Of a DNA stretch of 50,646 bases, positions 14,776 through 22,485 are shown one piece after another. The DNA lies in the NCBI GenBank assembly GCA_948579355.1, contig CAPAOV010000016.1:13466-64111 (forward strand), read 5' to 3'. The notes below the pieces were generated by a model, which saw only the letters and a list, made by a program, of their open reading frames with translations, was not told the origin of the DNA and searched no databases. The position numbers and the translations under genes are program-made. Numbering within the stretch: position 1 is the stretch's first letter; each line of letters opens with the position of its first letter. This DNA comes from an uncultured Eubacterium sp. Its GTDB lineage: Bacteria; Bacillota; Clostridia; Lachnospirales; Lachnospiraceae.

Positions 14776-15880
14776 CTAAGAATTAATCCACTTTAAGTAC
14801 GCATTCATAAACATATCAATATCGCCATCCATCACCGCAGAAACATTTCCCGTCTCTGCGTCGGTACGATGGTCTTTTACCATCGTGTATGGCTGCATAA
14901 CATAAGAACGTATCTGACTCCCCCAGCCAATCTCTTTGACTTCTCCGCGTATATCGGATTCTTTGGCAAGGTTCTCCTGCTCACGAAGCAAAAGAAGCTT
15001 TGCTTTTAACATCTGCATGGCCTTATCTTTATTCATATGTTGGGAGCGCTCGTTTTGACACTGAACGACAATACCCGTCGGGAAGTGCGTAATACGGATA
15101 GCGGACGACGTCTTGTTAATGTGCTGTCCTCCGGCCCCGCTGGAGCGATATGTGTCAATGCGAATATCGTCATCCGCAATGTCAATATCAATATCCTGCT
15201 CGATATCCGGCATAACATCGCAGGAAACGAACGAAGTCTGCCGTTTTCCCGCCGCATTAAACGGAGAAATCCGTACAAGACGATGAACGCCGTGCTCGCT
15301 TTTGAGATAGCCGTACACGTTCTCACCACTGATTTCCAGCGTGACCGACTTCAGTCCGGCCTCCTCACCGTCGAGCGAATCTAATACCGTCACATGAAAT
15401 CCGCGCTTATCCGCCCACTTTTCGTACATGCGGCAGAGCATACTCGCCCAATCACAGCTTTCCGTACCTCCGGCTCCCGCATGAAGCGTAAGTATGGCAT
15501 TTTCGCCGTCATGCTCGCCTGTCAGCAGCGTTGTAATCCGCAAATCTTCAAATTCACGCTGAAAATCTTCAAATTCCTGCTGAACTTCCGGAATCAGTGT
15601 TTCATCCTCTTCTTCATTTCCCATCTCAATCAGGGTCAGTATGTCCTCATACGCCATACTGAGCTTATCCGCACGTTCCACAATGCTTTTTAAGTCTTTT
15701 ACTTCTTTCATGTCGGCGCTTGCTTTCTCGGCATTCTCCCAAAAATCAGGCGCCTCCATATTTCTCTCTAATTCCTCAATTCTAAGCTTCTTTTCCGCTA
15801 AGTTAAAGTGAATCCCTTACTTCCAGAAGCGGTTTCTCGAAACTGCTTAATTCGATTCGTATATTATCCAATTCAACCAC
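14776..15880 (-). CDS. prfB: Peptide chain release factor 2, programmed +1 frameshift
   Basis: Release factor 2, 367 aa after frameshifting. A 25-codon first frame starts at GTG 15880 (AGGTGG eight bases upstream), reads VVELDNIRIELSS, then FEKPLLEVRDSL, and hits a stop at codon 26. A +1 shift on CTT continues as NLAEKKLRIEELE and the rest of RF2. The GGQ motif (GAGGQHINKTS) and the RF2-type SPF tripeptide (RISPFNAAG) are present, so it reads UGA and UAA. The stop at the shift site is TAA, whereas RF2 genes almost always use TGA there. It follows secA by 54 bases, the order usual in Firmicutes. Confidence 0.95.
15796..15820 (-). promoter_or_regulatory. prfB: RF2 programmed frameshift site (CTT TAA C)
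   Basis: On the minus strand, AAGGGA (SD-like), five bases, CTT (15808-15806), TAA (15805-15803), C. Slipping +1 at CTT reads TTT then AAC. The SD-like element is shorter and one to two bases further away than the usual AGGGGG three bases ahead of CTT. Confidence 0.85.
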
Positions 15881-15934
15881 TCGAATCACCACCTTTATTT
15901 TTTCTCTCTATCTTTATCCGCAGATACCGCCTTA

Positions 15935-18496
15935 TCAGCGCCCGCAGCAATGCTTATATTTCTTACCGGAACCGCACGGACACGGTGCATTCCGGCTAAT
16001 CTTGTCGCTCTTGCGGACAACCGGAGCGTTGGCTGTATCGTCTTTATTCGTACCTGTGACCTGAGCTACCTGCTCACGTTCAACTTTCTGCTCAATGCGC
16101 ACATGCATAAGCATCTTCACAGTTTCTTCACGAATGGACTCTGTCATTTCATTGAACATGTCATAGCCCTGTAAACGGTATTCTACAACCGGGTCTCTCT
16201 GGGCAAACGACTGCAGGCCAATTCCCTGACGAAGCTGGTCCATATCATCAATATGGTTCATCCAGCGGCTGTCGGTAGCTTTCAGCAATACGACGCGCTC
16301 CATCTCGCGAATCTGTTCCAAATCCGGAAACTCGGCTTCTTTATTCTCATAAATGTGCAGAGCTTCCTCCTGCAACCGCTCTATCAAATCGTTTTTCGTA
16401 ATTCCCTCGTCTCTTGTCCTATCAAACGTAACCGGCTCTACCGGTATCACCGGAATCAGTATGTCATTTAACTGCGTCAAATCCCAATCTTCCGGAAGCT
16501 GGTCGTCTCCGATTACGATATTCACATATTTCTGCACGACCTCTTTAATCATGCCGATAATGTCTTCCCGCATATCGTCGCCGTCTAACACTTTACGACG
16601 TTCCGCATAGATAATCTCGCGCTGTTCATTATTAATTTGGTCATATTCCAGCAAATTCTTACGAATCCCGTAGTTGTTGCTTTCAATTTTCTTCTGCGCA
16701 CGCTCAATCGCCTTGTTAAGCATCTTATGCTGTATCTGCTCGCCCTCCGGCATACCTAACGAATTAAACATCTGCATCAGGTTCTGCGAGCCAAACAGAC
16801 GCATCAAATCATCTTCTAATGAGATATAGAATTTGGATTCACCCTCGTCTCCCTGACGTCCGGCACGGCCGCGCAACTGATTGTCAATACGTCTGGATTC
16901 ATGACGCTCCGTACCAATAATCTTTAAGCCGCCAAGCTCCGTTACACCATCTTCTAGCTTAATATCCGTACCACGTCCGGCCATGTTGGTAGCAATCGTT
17001 ACCGCACCCTTATGTCCGGCATCCGCTATAATCTCCGCCTCCATCTCATGGAACTTGGCATTCAGCACTTTATGTGGAATGCCAACTTTGCGCAGCATCT
17101 GCGACAGTTCTTCCGAGGCGTCAATGGTAATCGTACCGACAAGCACCGGCTGGCCTTTCTCATGGCTGGCAATAATATCTTTGACAATAGCATTTAATTT
17201 CTCTTTTTTTGTTTTGTACACCGAATCGTTATGGTCGATACGCTGCACCGGCAGATTGGTTGGTATTTCAACAACGTCCATGCCGTAAATCTCACGGAAC
17301 TCTTTCTCCTCCGTAAGCGCCGTACCGGTCATACCACACTTTTTGCTGTATTTATTGAAGAAGTTCTGGAACGTAATGGTCGCCAGCGTCTTGCTCTCGC
17401 GCTTCACCTTAACATGTTCTTTGGCCTCAATCGCCTGATGAAGTCCGTCAGAATAACGGCGTCCCGGCATAATACGTCCGGTAAATTCATCGACGATAAG
17501 AACCTCATTCTCTTTCACGACATAATCCTTATCAATATGCATGAGTGCATGCGCACGCAGGGATAAATTCACACAGTGCTGAATCTCTAGATTTTCCGGG
17601 TCTGCCAAATTGTCCAGATGGAAGAAACGCTCTACCTTTTTGACACCCTGTTCCGTCAGATTGACCGTCTTTTCCTTTTCATTTGCCACGTAGTCTCCGG
17701 TCTCGTTATTATCTTCTTTCATAATAATGTCCATTTTGGACAATTCTTTTTCCGTACCTCTCTTTAACTGACGCACAAGATTATCACAGGCTTCATAAAT
17801 CTTTGTTGATTTCCCGCTGGAGCCGGAAATAATAAGCGGCGTCCTCGCCTCATCAATCAAAACCGAGTCCACCTCATCGACAATAGCATAATGAAGTTCT
17901 CTCTGCACTAACTGCTCTTTGTAAATCACCATATTATCACGCAGATAATCGAAACCCAGCTCATTATTCGTGGCATAGGTAATATCGCAATTATAGGCCT
18001 CACGTCTCTCATCATTGTCCATACTGTTCAATATAACACCGACAGACAGTCCCAGAAATTCATGTATCTGTCCCATCCACTCGGCATCACGCTTTGCCAG
18101 ATAGTCATTGACCGTAACGATATGAACCCCTTTTCCGGATAAGGCGTTTAGGTAAGCCGGCAGTGTGGAGACCAACGTCTTTCCCTCACCGGTTCTCATC
18201 TCTGTAATACGGCCCTGATGCAAAATAACACCGCCGATTAGCTGAACGCGGAAGTGTCTCATACCAAGAGTTCTCTTAGAGGCTTCCCGCACAACGGCAT
18301 ATGCCTCCGGCAATATATCGTCTAACGTCTCTCCGTCCGAAAGCCGTTTCTTAAATTCATCTGTTTTTGCCCTCAAATCTTCATCGGACATCTTCTCCAT
18401 CTCAGGTTCCATACCTTCAATTTTATCTACAATCGGAATCACTCGTTTTACTTCACGTTCACTATGCGTTCCGATAACTTTACTTAGTAGTCCCAT
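15935..18496 (-). CDS. secA: Preprotein translocase ATPase SecA
   Basis: 853-aa SecA motor. The Walker A region is MRTGEGKTLV, the DEAD-like box is VDEVDSVLIDEARTPLI, and the nucleotide-binding second domain has TNMAGRGTDIKL and RGRAGRQGDEGES. It ends with the zinc-binding SEC-C motif NAPCPCGSGKKYKHCC. It drives Sec-dependent export through SecYEG at the membrane. I take ATG 18496, with GGAG nine bases ahead; the ATG five codons earlier has no such site. A sigma-A promoter lies just upstream, and prfB follows. Confidence 0.97.
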   Translation of the reverse strand: MGLLSKVIGTHSEREVKRVIPIVDKIEGMEPEMEKMSDEDLRAKTDEFKKRLSDGETLDDILPEAYAVVREASKRTLGMRHFRVQLIGGVILHQGRITEMRTGEGKTLVSTLPAYLNALSGKGVHIVTVNDYLAKRDAEWMGQIHEFLGLSVGVILNSMDNDERREAYNCDITYATNNELGFDYLRDNMVIYKEQLVQRELHYAIVDEVDSVLIDEARTPLIISGSSGKSTKIYEACDNLVRQLKRGTEKELSKMDIIMKEDNNETGDYVANEKEKTVNLTEQGVKKVERFFHLDNLADPENLEIQHCVNLSLRAHALMHIDKDYVVKENEVLIVDEFTGRIMPGRRYSDGLHQAIEAKEHVKVKRESKTLATITFQNFFNKYSKKCGMTGTALTEEKEFREIYGMDVVEIPTNLPVQRIDHNDSVYKTKKEKLNAIVKDIIASHEKGQPVLVGTITIDASEELSQMLRKVGIPHKVLNAKFHEMEAEIIADAGHKGAVTIATNMAGRGTDIKLEDGVTELGGLKIIGTERHESRRIDNQLRGRAGRQGDEGESKFYISLEDDLMRLFGSQNLMQMFNSLGMPEGEQIQHKMLNKAIERAQKKIESNNYGIRKNLLEYDQINNEQREIIYAERRKVLDGDDMREDIIGMIKEVVQKYVNIVIGDDQLPEDWDLTQLNDILIPVIPVEPVTFDRTRDEGITKNDLIERLQEEALHIYENKEAEFPDLEQIREMERVVLLKATDSRWMNHIDDMDQLRQGIGLQSFAQRDPVVEYRLQGYDMFNEMTESIREETVKMLMHVRIEQKVEREQVAQVTGTNKDDTANAPVVRKSDKISRNAPCPCGSGKKYKHCCGR

Positions 18497-18547
18497 TTTG
18501 TCACTCTCCATTTATTTAATCACAAAACTTGTTTCTTACCCTCATAC

Positions 18548-18576
18548 ATTCTAACATTAGTTTGCTTATGTTTCAA
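18548..18576 (-). promoter_or_regulatory. Promoter of the secA-prfB-cheW-hom operon
   Basis: TTGAAA, 17 bases, TAGAAT on the minus strand, about 52 bases before the SecA start. Confidence 0.65.
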
Positions 18577-18637
18577 CCCAAAATACATAGAAGTTTGTGT
18601 CAGAAAGGTGTTTTCATCCGCAAATAAGGCAATAAAA

Positions 18638-18683
18638 AAGTACCAATCCGCACAAATGACAACATTCGCCCAGACTGGCACTT
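18638..18683 (-). terminator. Terminator of hpf
   Basis: An 11-bp stem (18638-18648 with 18673-18683, two G-U pairs) and a 24-base loop, followed on the minus strand by TTTTTTATT. Confidence 0.7.
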
Positions 18684-18705
18684 CTTCACAATAATTTAAA
18701 TTGTA

Positions 18706-19233
18706 TTAAAATTCCGGTTCTATCAAACCGTATGTATTTCCTTTCCTCTTATATACAACATTCACTTCGTCTGACTCCGAATTGCGGAAAACAAAGAAAT
18801 TATGTCCCAAGAGCTCCATCTGCACACAGGCCTCTTCCGGGTCCATCGGCTTCATCTCAAACTTTTTGGAACGGATAATCCGGATATCCTCGTCTTCATA
18901 TGCGTCCTCTTCAATAAATGCCTTGCTCAACTGTACTGCATTCTGCGCCTTATCAATCAGCTTATTTTTGTATTTCCGCAGTTGTCTCTCAATCACTTCC
19001 TCTACCAAATCAATCGATACATACATATCTGTGCTTGTCTCTTCCGCACGAATAATGGAACCTTTCATCGGTACCGTAACTTCGATTTTCTGACGGTTCT
19101 TTTCTGTACTCAATGTCACATGCACTTCTGTGGAATCTGTAAAATACCTCTCCAATTTACCAATTTTTTCTTCCACTGCTGAACGTAACCCTTCTGTTAT
19201 GTCAATATTCTTTCCGCTAATTACTAAATTCAT
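18706..19233 (-). CDS. hpf: Long-form ribosome hibernation promoting factor
   Basis: 175-aa long HPF. The N-terminal domain (MNLVISGKNIDITEGLR, then EEKIGKLERYF) binds the 30S decoding and mRNA channel. The C-terminal dimerisation domain (VVRS-like region RIIRSKKFEMKPMDPEEACVQMELLGHNFFVF) joins two ribosomes into inactive 100S pairs in stationary phase. The start is ATG 19233 with AAGGAG nine bases upstream; the open frame runs 28 codons further. It has its own promoter and terminator, so it is monocistronic. Confidence 0.95.
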   Translation of the reverse strand: MNLVISGKNIDITEGLRSAVEEKIGKLERYFTDSTEVHVTLSTEKNRQKIEVTVPMKGSIIRAEETSTDMYVSIDLVEEVIERQLRKYKNKLIDKAQNAVQLSKAFIEEDAYEDEDIRIIRSKKFEMKPMDPEEACVQMELLGHNFFVFRNSESDEVNVVYKRKGNTYGLIEPEF

Positions 19234-19308
19234 ATTGCTCAGCTCCTTTGCCCATAAGTTTTCAGCAGGAAAAATCTTTCTGTTAAATCTTTCCTTGCTT
19301 GTACTCCT

Positions 19309-19337
19309 ATTATACATGATATTATTCCTTTCGGCAA
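19309..19337 (-). promoter_or_regulatory. Promoter of hpf
   Basis: TTGCCG, 17 bases, TATAAT on the minus strand, with a 75-base leader. Confidence 0.7.
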
Positions 19338-19382
19338 TAGAAAAATCGGATTGTTGACGGACGCCTTTGATTTAGTTGTATC

Positions 19383-19409
19383 AATTGTGTGACAATTCAA
19401 ACAATTGTC
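19383..19409. promoter_or_regulatory. Operator-like overlapping inverted repeats upstream of hpf
   Basis: AATTGT-gtg-ACAATT (19384-19397 region) overlaps GACAATT-caaac-AATTGTC (19391-19409), giving three alternating half-sites about 45-75 bases upstream of the hpf -35 box. A pair of GTTGACAA direct repeats 21 bases apart follows at 19449 and 19470. The rest of the 19338-19600 gap shows nothing further. Confidence 0.4.
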
Positions 19410-19605
19410 ATTCCAACATAAAATATGCTACATATGTCTACCCTGTTTGTTGACAATGTTCATAACTCTGTTGACAACTAGAGATTATCGTATTTGCGTC
19501 ATTTAAAATGTTGATACTTTCCATGAGTGAAAAAGACTACACGTGTCTACGCACAGTAGTTCGATTCTAATTGTCAAACATTTCCACCGAGTCCGCTGAT
19601 TTCGG

Positions 19606-19680
19606 ATTTCCTCACAAAAAAAGAGGAAATGATAAACTGATTTCATGCCTCCGGCTCCTGTCAATTCGTCATTTCCTCTT
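19606..19680 (-). terminator. Terminator of the NlpC/P60 gene, with competing hairpin
   Basis: AAGAGGAAATGA (19621-19632) pairs perfectly with 19669-19680 across a 36-base loop, and seven T residues follow on the minus strand. A third copy of ATTTCCTC at 19606-19613 can pair with the same GAGGAAAT (19623-19630), so two exclusive hairpins are possible. Confidence 0.75.
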
Positions 19681-19715
19681 ATTATATTTTTCTTTTCAGC
19701 GCAACAAAATTTCGC

Positions 19716-21176
19716 TTATCCTAATACCCGCCTTGCGCAATACGGCGTACGATAATATAAGTTGCTCGTCGTAATACCAACGCGCGGATTACTTGCATGT
19801 ACAACGCGTCCTCCTCCTATGCAGAGAGCCACATGGTTGACACGTCCTCCGCTGGCATAGAAAATCAAATCGCCTGCCCTCGCGCTGGAAGGACTTATCT
19901 TCTTGCCAACTCTCGACTGCGCACTGGAAGTACGCGGTAAACTTATTCCAAATTTCTTAAACACGGACATCGTAAAGCCGGAGCAGTCTGTACCATGAGT
20001 CAGGCTGGAACCGCCGTACACATACGGATTGCCGACAAACTTCAGGCCATAAGAGGCAATTGCCGAACCATCGCCGCTTCCTAATGTACTTCCACCATCA
20101 TCGGAACTGCTTTTCTTACTGTCGGAACTGCTCTTCTTGCTTTCAGTCGGCTTTGTAATATTATTACCGCTGTCATCGCTCCCCAGACTTCCGGAATTTC
20201 CGGAGCTACGGGATTTGGACGAACTAGACTTGGAGCTGCTCTTTTTACTGCTGCCCGAACTGCTGCGACTACTACTGCTGCTATGGCTACTACTACTGCT
20301 ATGATTACTACTGCTGTTGTTGGAAGAAGAACTGGAACTGTGGCTTTGCTGTCTCTCTTCTTCTGCCGCTGCTGCCGCCGCTGCTTTTCTTCTCTCTTCT
20401 TCCCGCTCTTCCTCAATAGAAACGGCTTTCTTGAACTGGACGGATATTCTCACATATGGCTTCGCTACATAGCCGGTAGTATCCCCGTCTACTCGTATTT
20501 TCACCCAATCCGTCTCTTCTCTCAAAACTTCATATGTCTCGTCTTCCGGTAACAACGTAAGGATTTTACATGTCTCGCTTTTTTCCTCACGAACCCGAAG
20601 AGTTTCCGTCGTAACGGTCGCCCATTTTGTTCCGAAATCGTCAATCAGCTTTTCCGCACTATAGCCAATCGCCAAATAGTCTTTCATAATATAACCGCTG
20701 ACGGAACCGGAACGGATGTACACCCAATCGCCTTCTGTAGAAGATATCGTAGCTGCGCTCCCCCGATACAATTTACCAACAATTTCCGCCTCTGTATTCG
20801 GCTTCTTACGAATATTCACATAATCTGCCGCAATTGATATACCGACGTTTGCATATTCTGATTCCGGCTTTGGCGTTGCCGTGGCTGTTGCTGACGTCGT
20901 TGGCGGCGGCGTAGCGCCTCCTACCGCAGAACCACTCACGGTTGAGTTACCCCCCTGCGTATTTGATGTATCTTCAAAGGCAACGATTGCTTCCGGGTCT
21001 GACTGACCGGCGCCAACCTGCATCGTGCAATACTGGTCTAATGTATATGCCATACCGGCTAATTCCGTCTCTGTTCCCATCGTCGTTGACGAGGAACTCA
21101 TATAATGCCCACATAGGCCAAAAGACAATACAAGTCCTGTTCCTATTGCATATTTTCCTATTTTCTTATGTTTCAT
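19716..21176 (-). CDS. Secreted SH3b-SH3b-NlpC/P60 cell-wall hydrolase
   Basis: 486-aa exported protein: a signal peptide at 1-26, two bacterial SH3 domains (VNIRKKPNTEAEIVGKLYRG about residue 117, LRVREEKSETCKIL about 193), a charged then serine-rich linker (about 255-370) and a C-terminal NlpC/P60 peptidase. The catalytic triad is seen as Cys in GTDCSGF, His in VNHVALCIG and His in RVVHASN. Such enzymes cut D-gamma-Glu-diaminopimelate bonds in stem peptides, with SH3b domains binding the wall. The linker is almost pure serine (SSSSSSNNSSSNH and similar), encoded by repetitive codons. It stands alone with a strong terminator. Confidence 0.9.
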   Translation of the reverse strand: MKHKKIGKYAIGTGLVLSFGLCGHYMSSSSTTMGTETELAGMAYTLDQYCTMQVGAGQSDPEAIVAFEDTSNTQGGNSTVSGSAVGGATPPPTTSATATATPKPESEYANVGISIAADYVNIRKKPNTEAEIVGKLYRGSAATISSTEGDWVYIRSGSVSGYIMKDYLAIGYSAEKLIDDFGTKWATVTTETLRVREEKSETCKILTLLPEDETYEVLREETDWVKIRVDGDTTGYVAKPYVRISVQFKKAVSIEEEREEERRKAAAAAAAEEERQQSHSSSSSSNNSSSNHSSSSSHSSSSSRSSSGSSKKSSSKSSSSKSRSSGNSGSLGSDDSGNNITKPTESKKSSSDSKKSSSDDGGSTLGSGDGSAIASYGLKFVGNPYVYGGSSLTHGTDCSGFTMSVFKKFGISLPRTSSAQSRVGKKISPSSARAGDLIFYASGGRVNHVALCIGGGRVVHASNPRVGITTSNLYYRTPYCARRVLG

Positions 21177-21392
21177 ATACTTCCCTCCATGTATCGGATT
21201 GGTATAAATGTTACAAAATTATTAAATACATTTCACAGTATAACAAGGATATAATCATCTGTCAACCCTTGAAAACTCAATGTTTTTTCATAAATATACC
21301 AATTCGGCACAGGATTCTATTTTTATCGTTTTTATTCTACAGCTTTCGACTTTTTTGCTTTTTCTGTTTTGTAACATTCCTGTAACAAAAAA

Positions 21393-21776
21393 TCAATTTT
21401 CCAGCGCTACGACTGCTTCGACTTCAATCCCAACATCTTTGGGCAGACGCGACACCTCAACACAAGATCTGGCGGGACAGTCACTTTGAAAATAACGGGA
21501 ATAGACTTCGTTTACTTTTCCAAAATCATCCATGTCCTTTATGAACACGGTCGTTTTCACCGTGTTGTCCGGGTTTGCTCCCGACGCCCGAATTAAAGAA
21601 AATAAATTTAAAAAAACTTGTTCTGCCTGTTCTTCTATTCCTCCTTGTACCAGTTCGCCGCTCGCTGGCACAATCGGTATAACCCCTGACGTAAATAAGA
21701 AACCTTTTGTTTCTATCGCCTGCGAATACGGCCCTATTGCAGCAGGCGCCTGATTAGTTGTTATTATTTTTTTCAT
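21393..21776 (-). CDS. ridA: RidA/YjgF/YER057c family deaminase
   Basis: 127-aa RidA protein, which hydrolyses reactive enamine/imine intermediates from PLP enzymes to 2-keto acids. Signatures are NQAPAAIGPYSQAIETKGFLFTSGVIP, ASGANPDNTVKTTVFIKDM, and the catalytic Arg in CPARSCVEVSRLPKDVGIEVEAVV as three nearby pieces. ATG 21776 has GGAGGG at good spacing; the longer frame is not favoured. A MITE-like element lies directly upstream and probably supplies the -35 box of its promoter. Confidence 0.92.
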   Translation of the reverse strand: MKKIITTNQAPAAIGPYSQAIETKGFLFTSGVIPIVPASGELVQGGIEEQAEQVFLNLFSLIRASGANPDNTVKTTVFIKDMDDFGKVNEVYSRYFQSDCPARSCVEVSRLPKDVGIEVEAVVALEN

Positions 21777-21815
21777 TTTTGCCCTCCATTCCGAGACGGT
21801 TACCGCCTCTTTCAC

Positions 21816-21844
21816 AGTATAACGCAACTCACAAAATAGGGCAA
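21816..21844 (-). promoter_or_regulatory. ridA promoter with -35 inside a mobile-element end
   Basis: On the minus strand TTGCCC, 17 bases, TATACT. The TTGCCC lies in the terminal inverted repeat of the element at 21838-22158, while the -10 is host sequence. Confidence 0.6.
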
Positions 21845-22158
21845 TCACTTAATTGTTTCTTTTGTTTACAGAGCGCCGCCCCGAGCATTGTCTGAGATGT
21901 CTGCTGTCGTTTTTTCCTGACTTTTGACAGCCCGTTTGCACTAGACCGCTACGCAACGGTACTAACGCACCACCGAGCGGTCAATGCTGCAAAAGTCAGG
22001 AAAAACGACAATGCAGTAGACAGCGAGTTTTGCGAGGAAGCGGCGAAAGATTTCTGTAAACAAAAGAAACAATGTATTTTTCGCTAGGAGTGGATACCGG
22101 ATGAGATACCGCATGATACCTGTTGTCCTGAGATGACAAATGATTAAGCGATTGCCCT
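21838..22158. mobile_element. MITE-like non-autonomous element, 321 bp
   Basis: Outer terminal inverted repeats of 15 bp with one mismatch (AGGGCAATCACTTAA at 21838-21852, its partner at 22144-22158) are flanked by an 11-base direct repeat AACTCACAAAA (21826-21836, one T then the element; and 22159-22169), as a target duplication would leave. Inside, a perfect 21-bp inverted repeat (21852-21872 with 22053-22073) and a further pair of about 21 bp around CCTGACTTTTG nest toward an ACCGCT/AGCGGT core, so one strand can fold as a long hairpin. No ORF of note is present. The family is not one I recognise. Confidence 0.75.
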
Positions 22159-22200
22159 AACTCACAAAAGAAATCACTAGTTTTTTTCGCCGTCCGGTAG

Positions 22201-22206
22201 TATAAT
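22201..22206 (+). promoter_or_regulatory. -10 element of the hairpin RNA
   Basis: TATAAT eight bases before the expected start of the RNA. No good -35 was seen 17 bases upstream (TAGTTT). Confidence 0.5.
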
Positions 22207-22213
22207 GGAATTT

Positions 22214-22436
22214 AGATGTCAAAAGCCCTTTCTTATTAAGGGAAGTGGCCATATACACAAAAACAACAGGTGAGCAGCATTATGCACGATGGAGCTGAGA
22301 CTCAGGAAATCGTGGAAGCCTTTGCTGAACACGATTTCCACGTTTGAGGCTCAGTGGAATGATTCGTGCATCCAGCTGCGAAGATATTGTTTTTGTGCAT
22401 ATGCCAATACATTAAGAACTAAAGGGCTTTTGACAA
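22214..22436 (+). ncRNA. ssrS: 6S-RNA-like long hairpin with symmetric central bubble
   Basis: A 14-bp perfect closing stem (22218-22231 with 22421-22434), a 14 by 14 base internal bubble, then a long interrupted stem: 22246-22266 with 22387-22406 (including 11 continuous pairs), 22282-22289 with 22364-22371, 22295-22304 with 22345-22354 (one mismatch), and a perfect 10-bp apical stem 22305-22314 with 22330-22339. This architecture, about 220 nt, is that of 6S RNA, which mimics an open promoter and holds sigma-A RNA polymerase. The assignment rests on shape, not sequence. No terminator follows, so a long structured leader of the thioesterase mRNA is the alternative. Confidence 0.55.
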
Positions 22437-22485
22437 CTGAATCCTAATAGGAAACAAATGCAAGCGTAAAGGAGTGTAACTTCCT

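Noticed and set aside
19449..19477. TTGACA motifs as promoters
   Set aside because: No -10 hexamer is found at 16-18 bases on the plus strand, so they are better read as repeats.
20081..20416. 111-aa open frame rich in R, K, V and A in the NlpC/P60 gene
   Set aside because: It is the shifted-frame reading of the serine-codon repeat in the linker.
22144..22206. Right end of the MITE as promoter for the hairpin RNA
   Set aside because: The outward TTGCCC is at 22153-22158, over 40 bases from TATAAT, too far to act as its -35.
22218..22434. Second MITE, given the long inverted ends
   Set aside because: No flanking direct repeat is seen at its ends, the bubble is symmetric, and a -10 element sits at the right place for an RNA gene.
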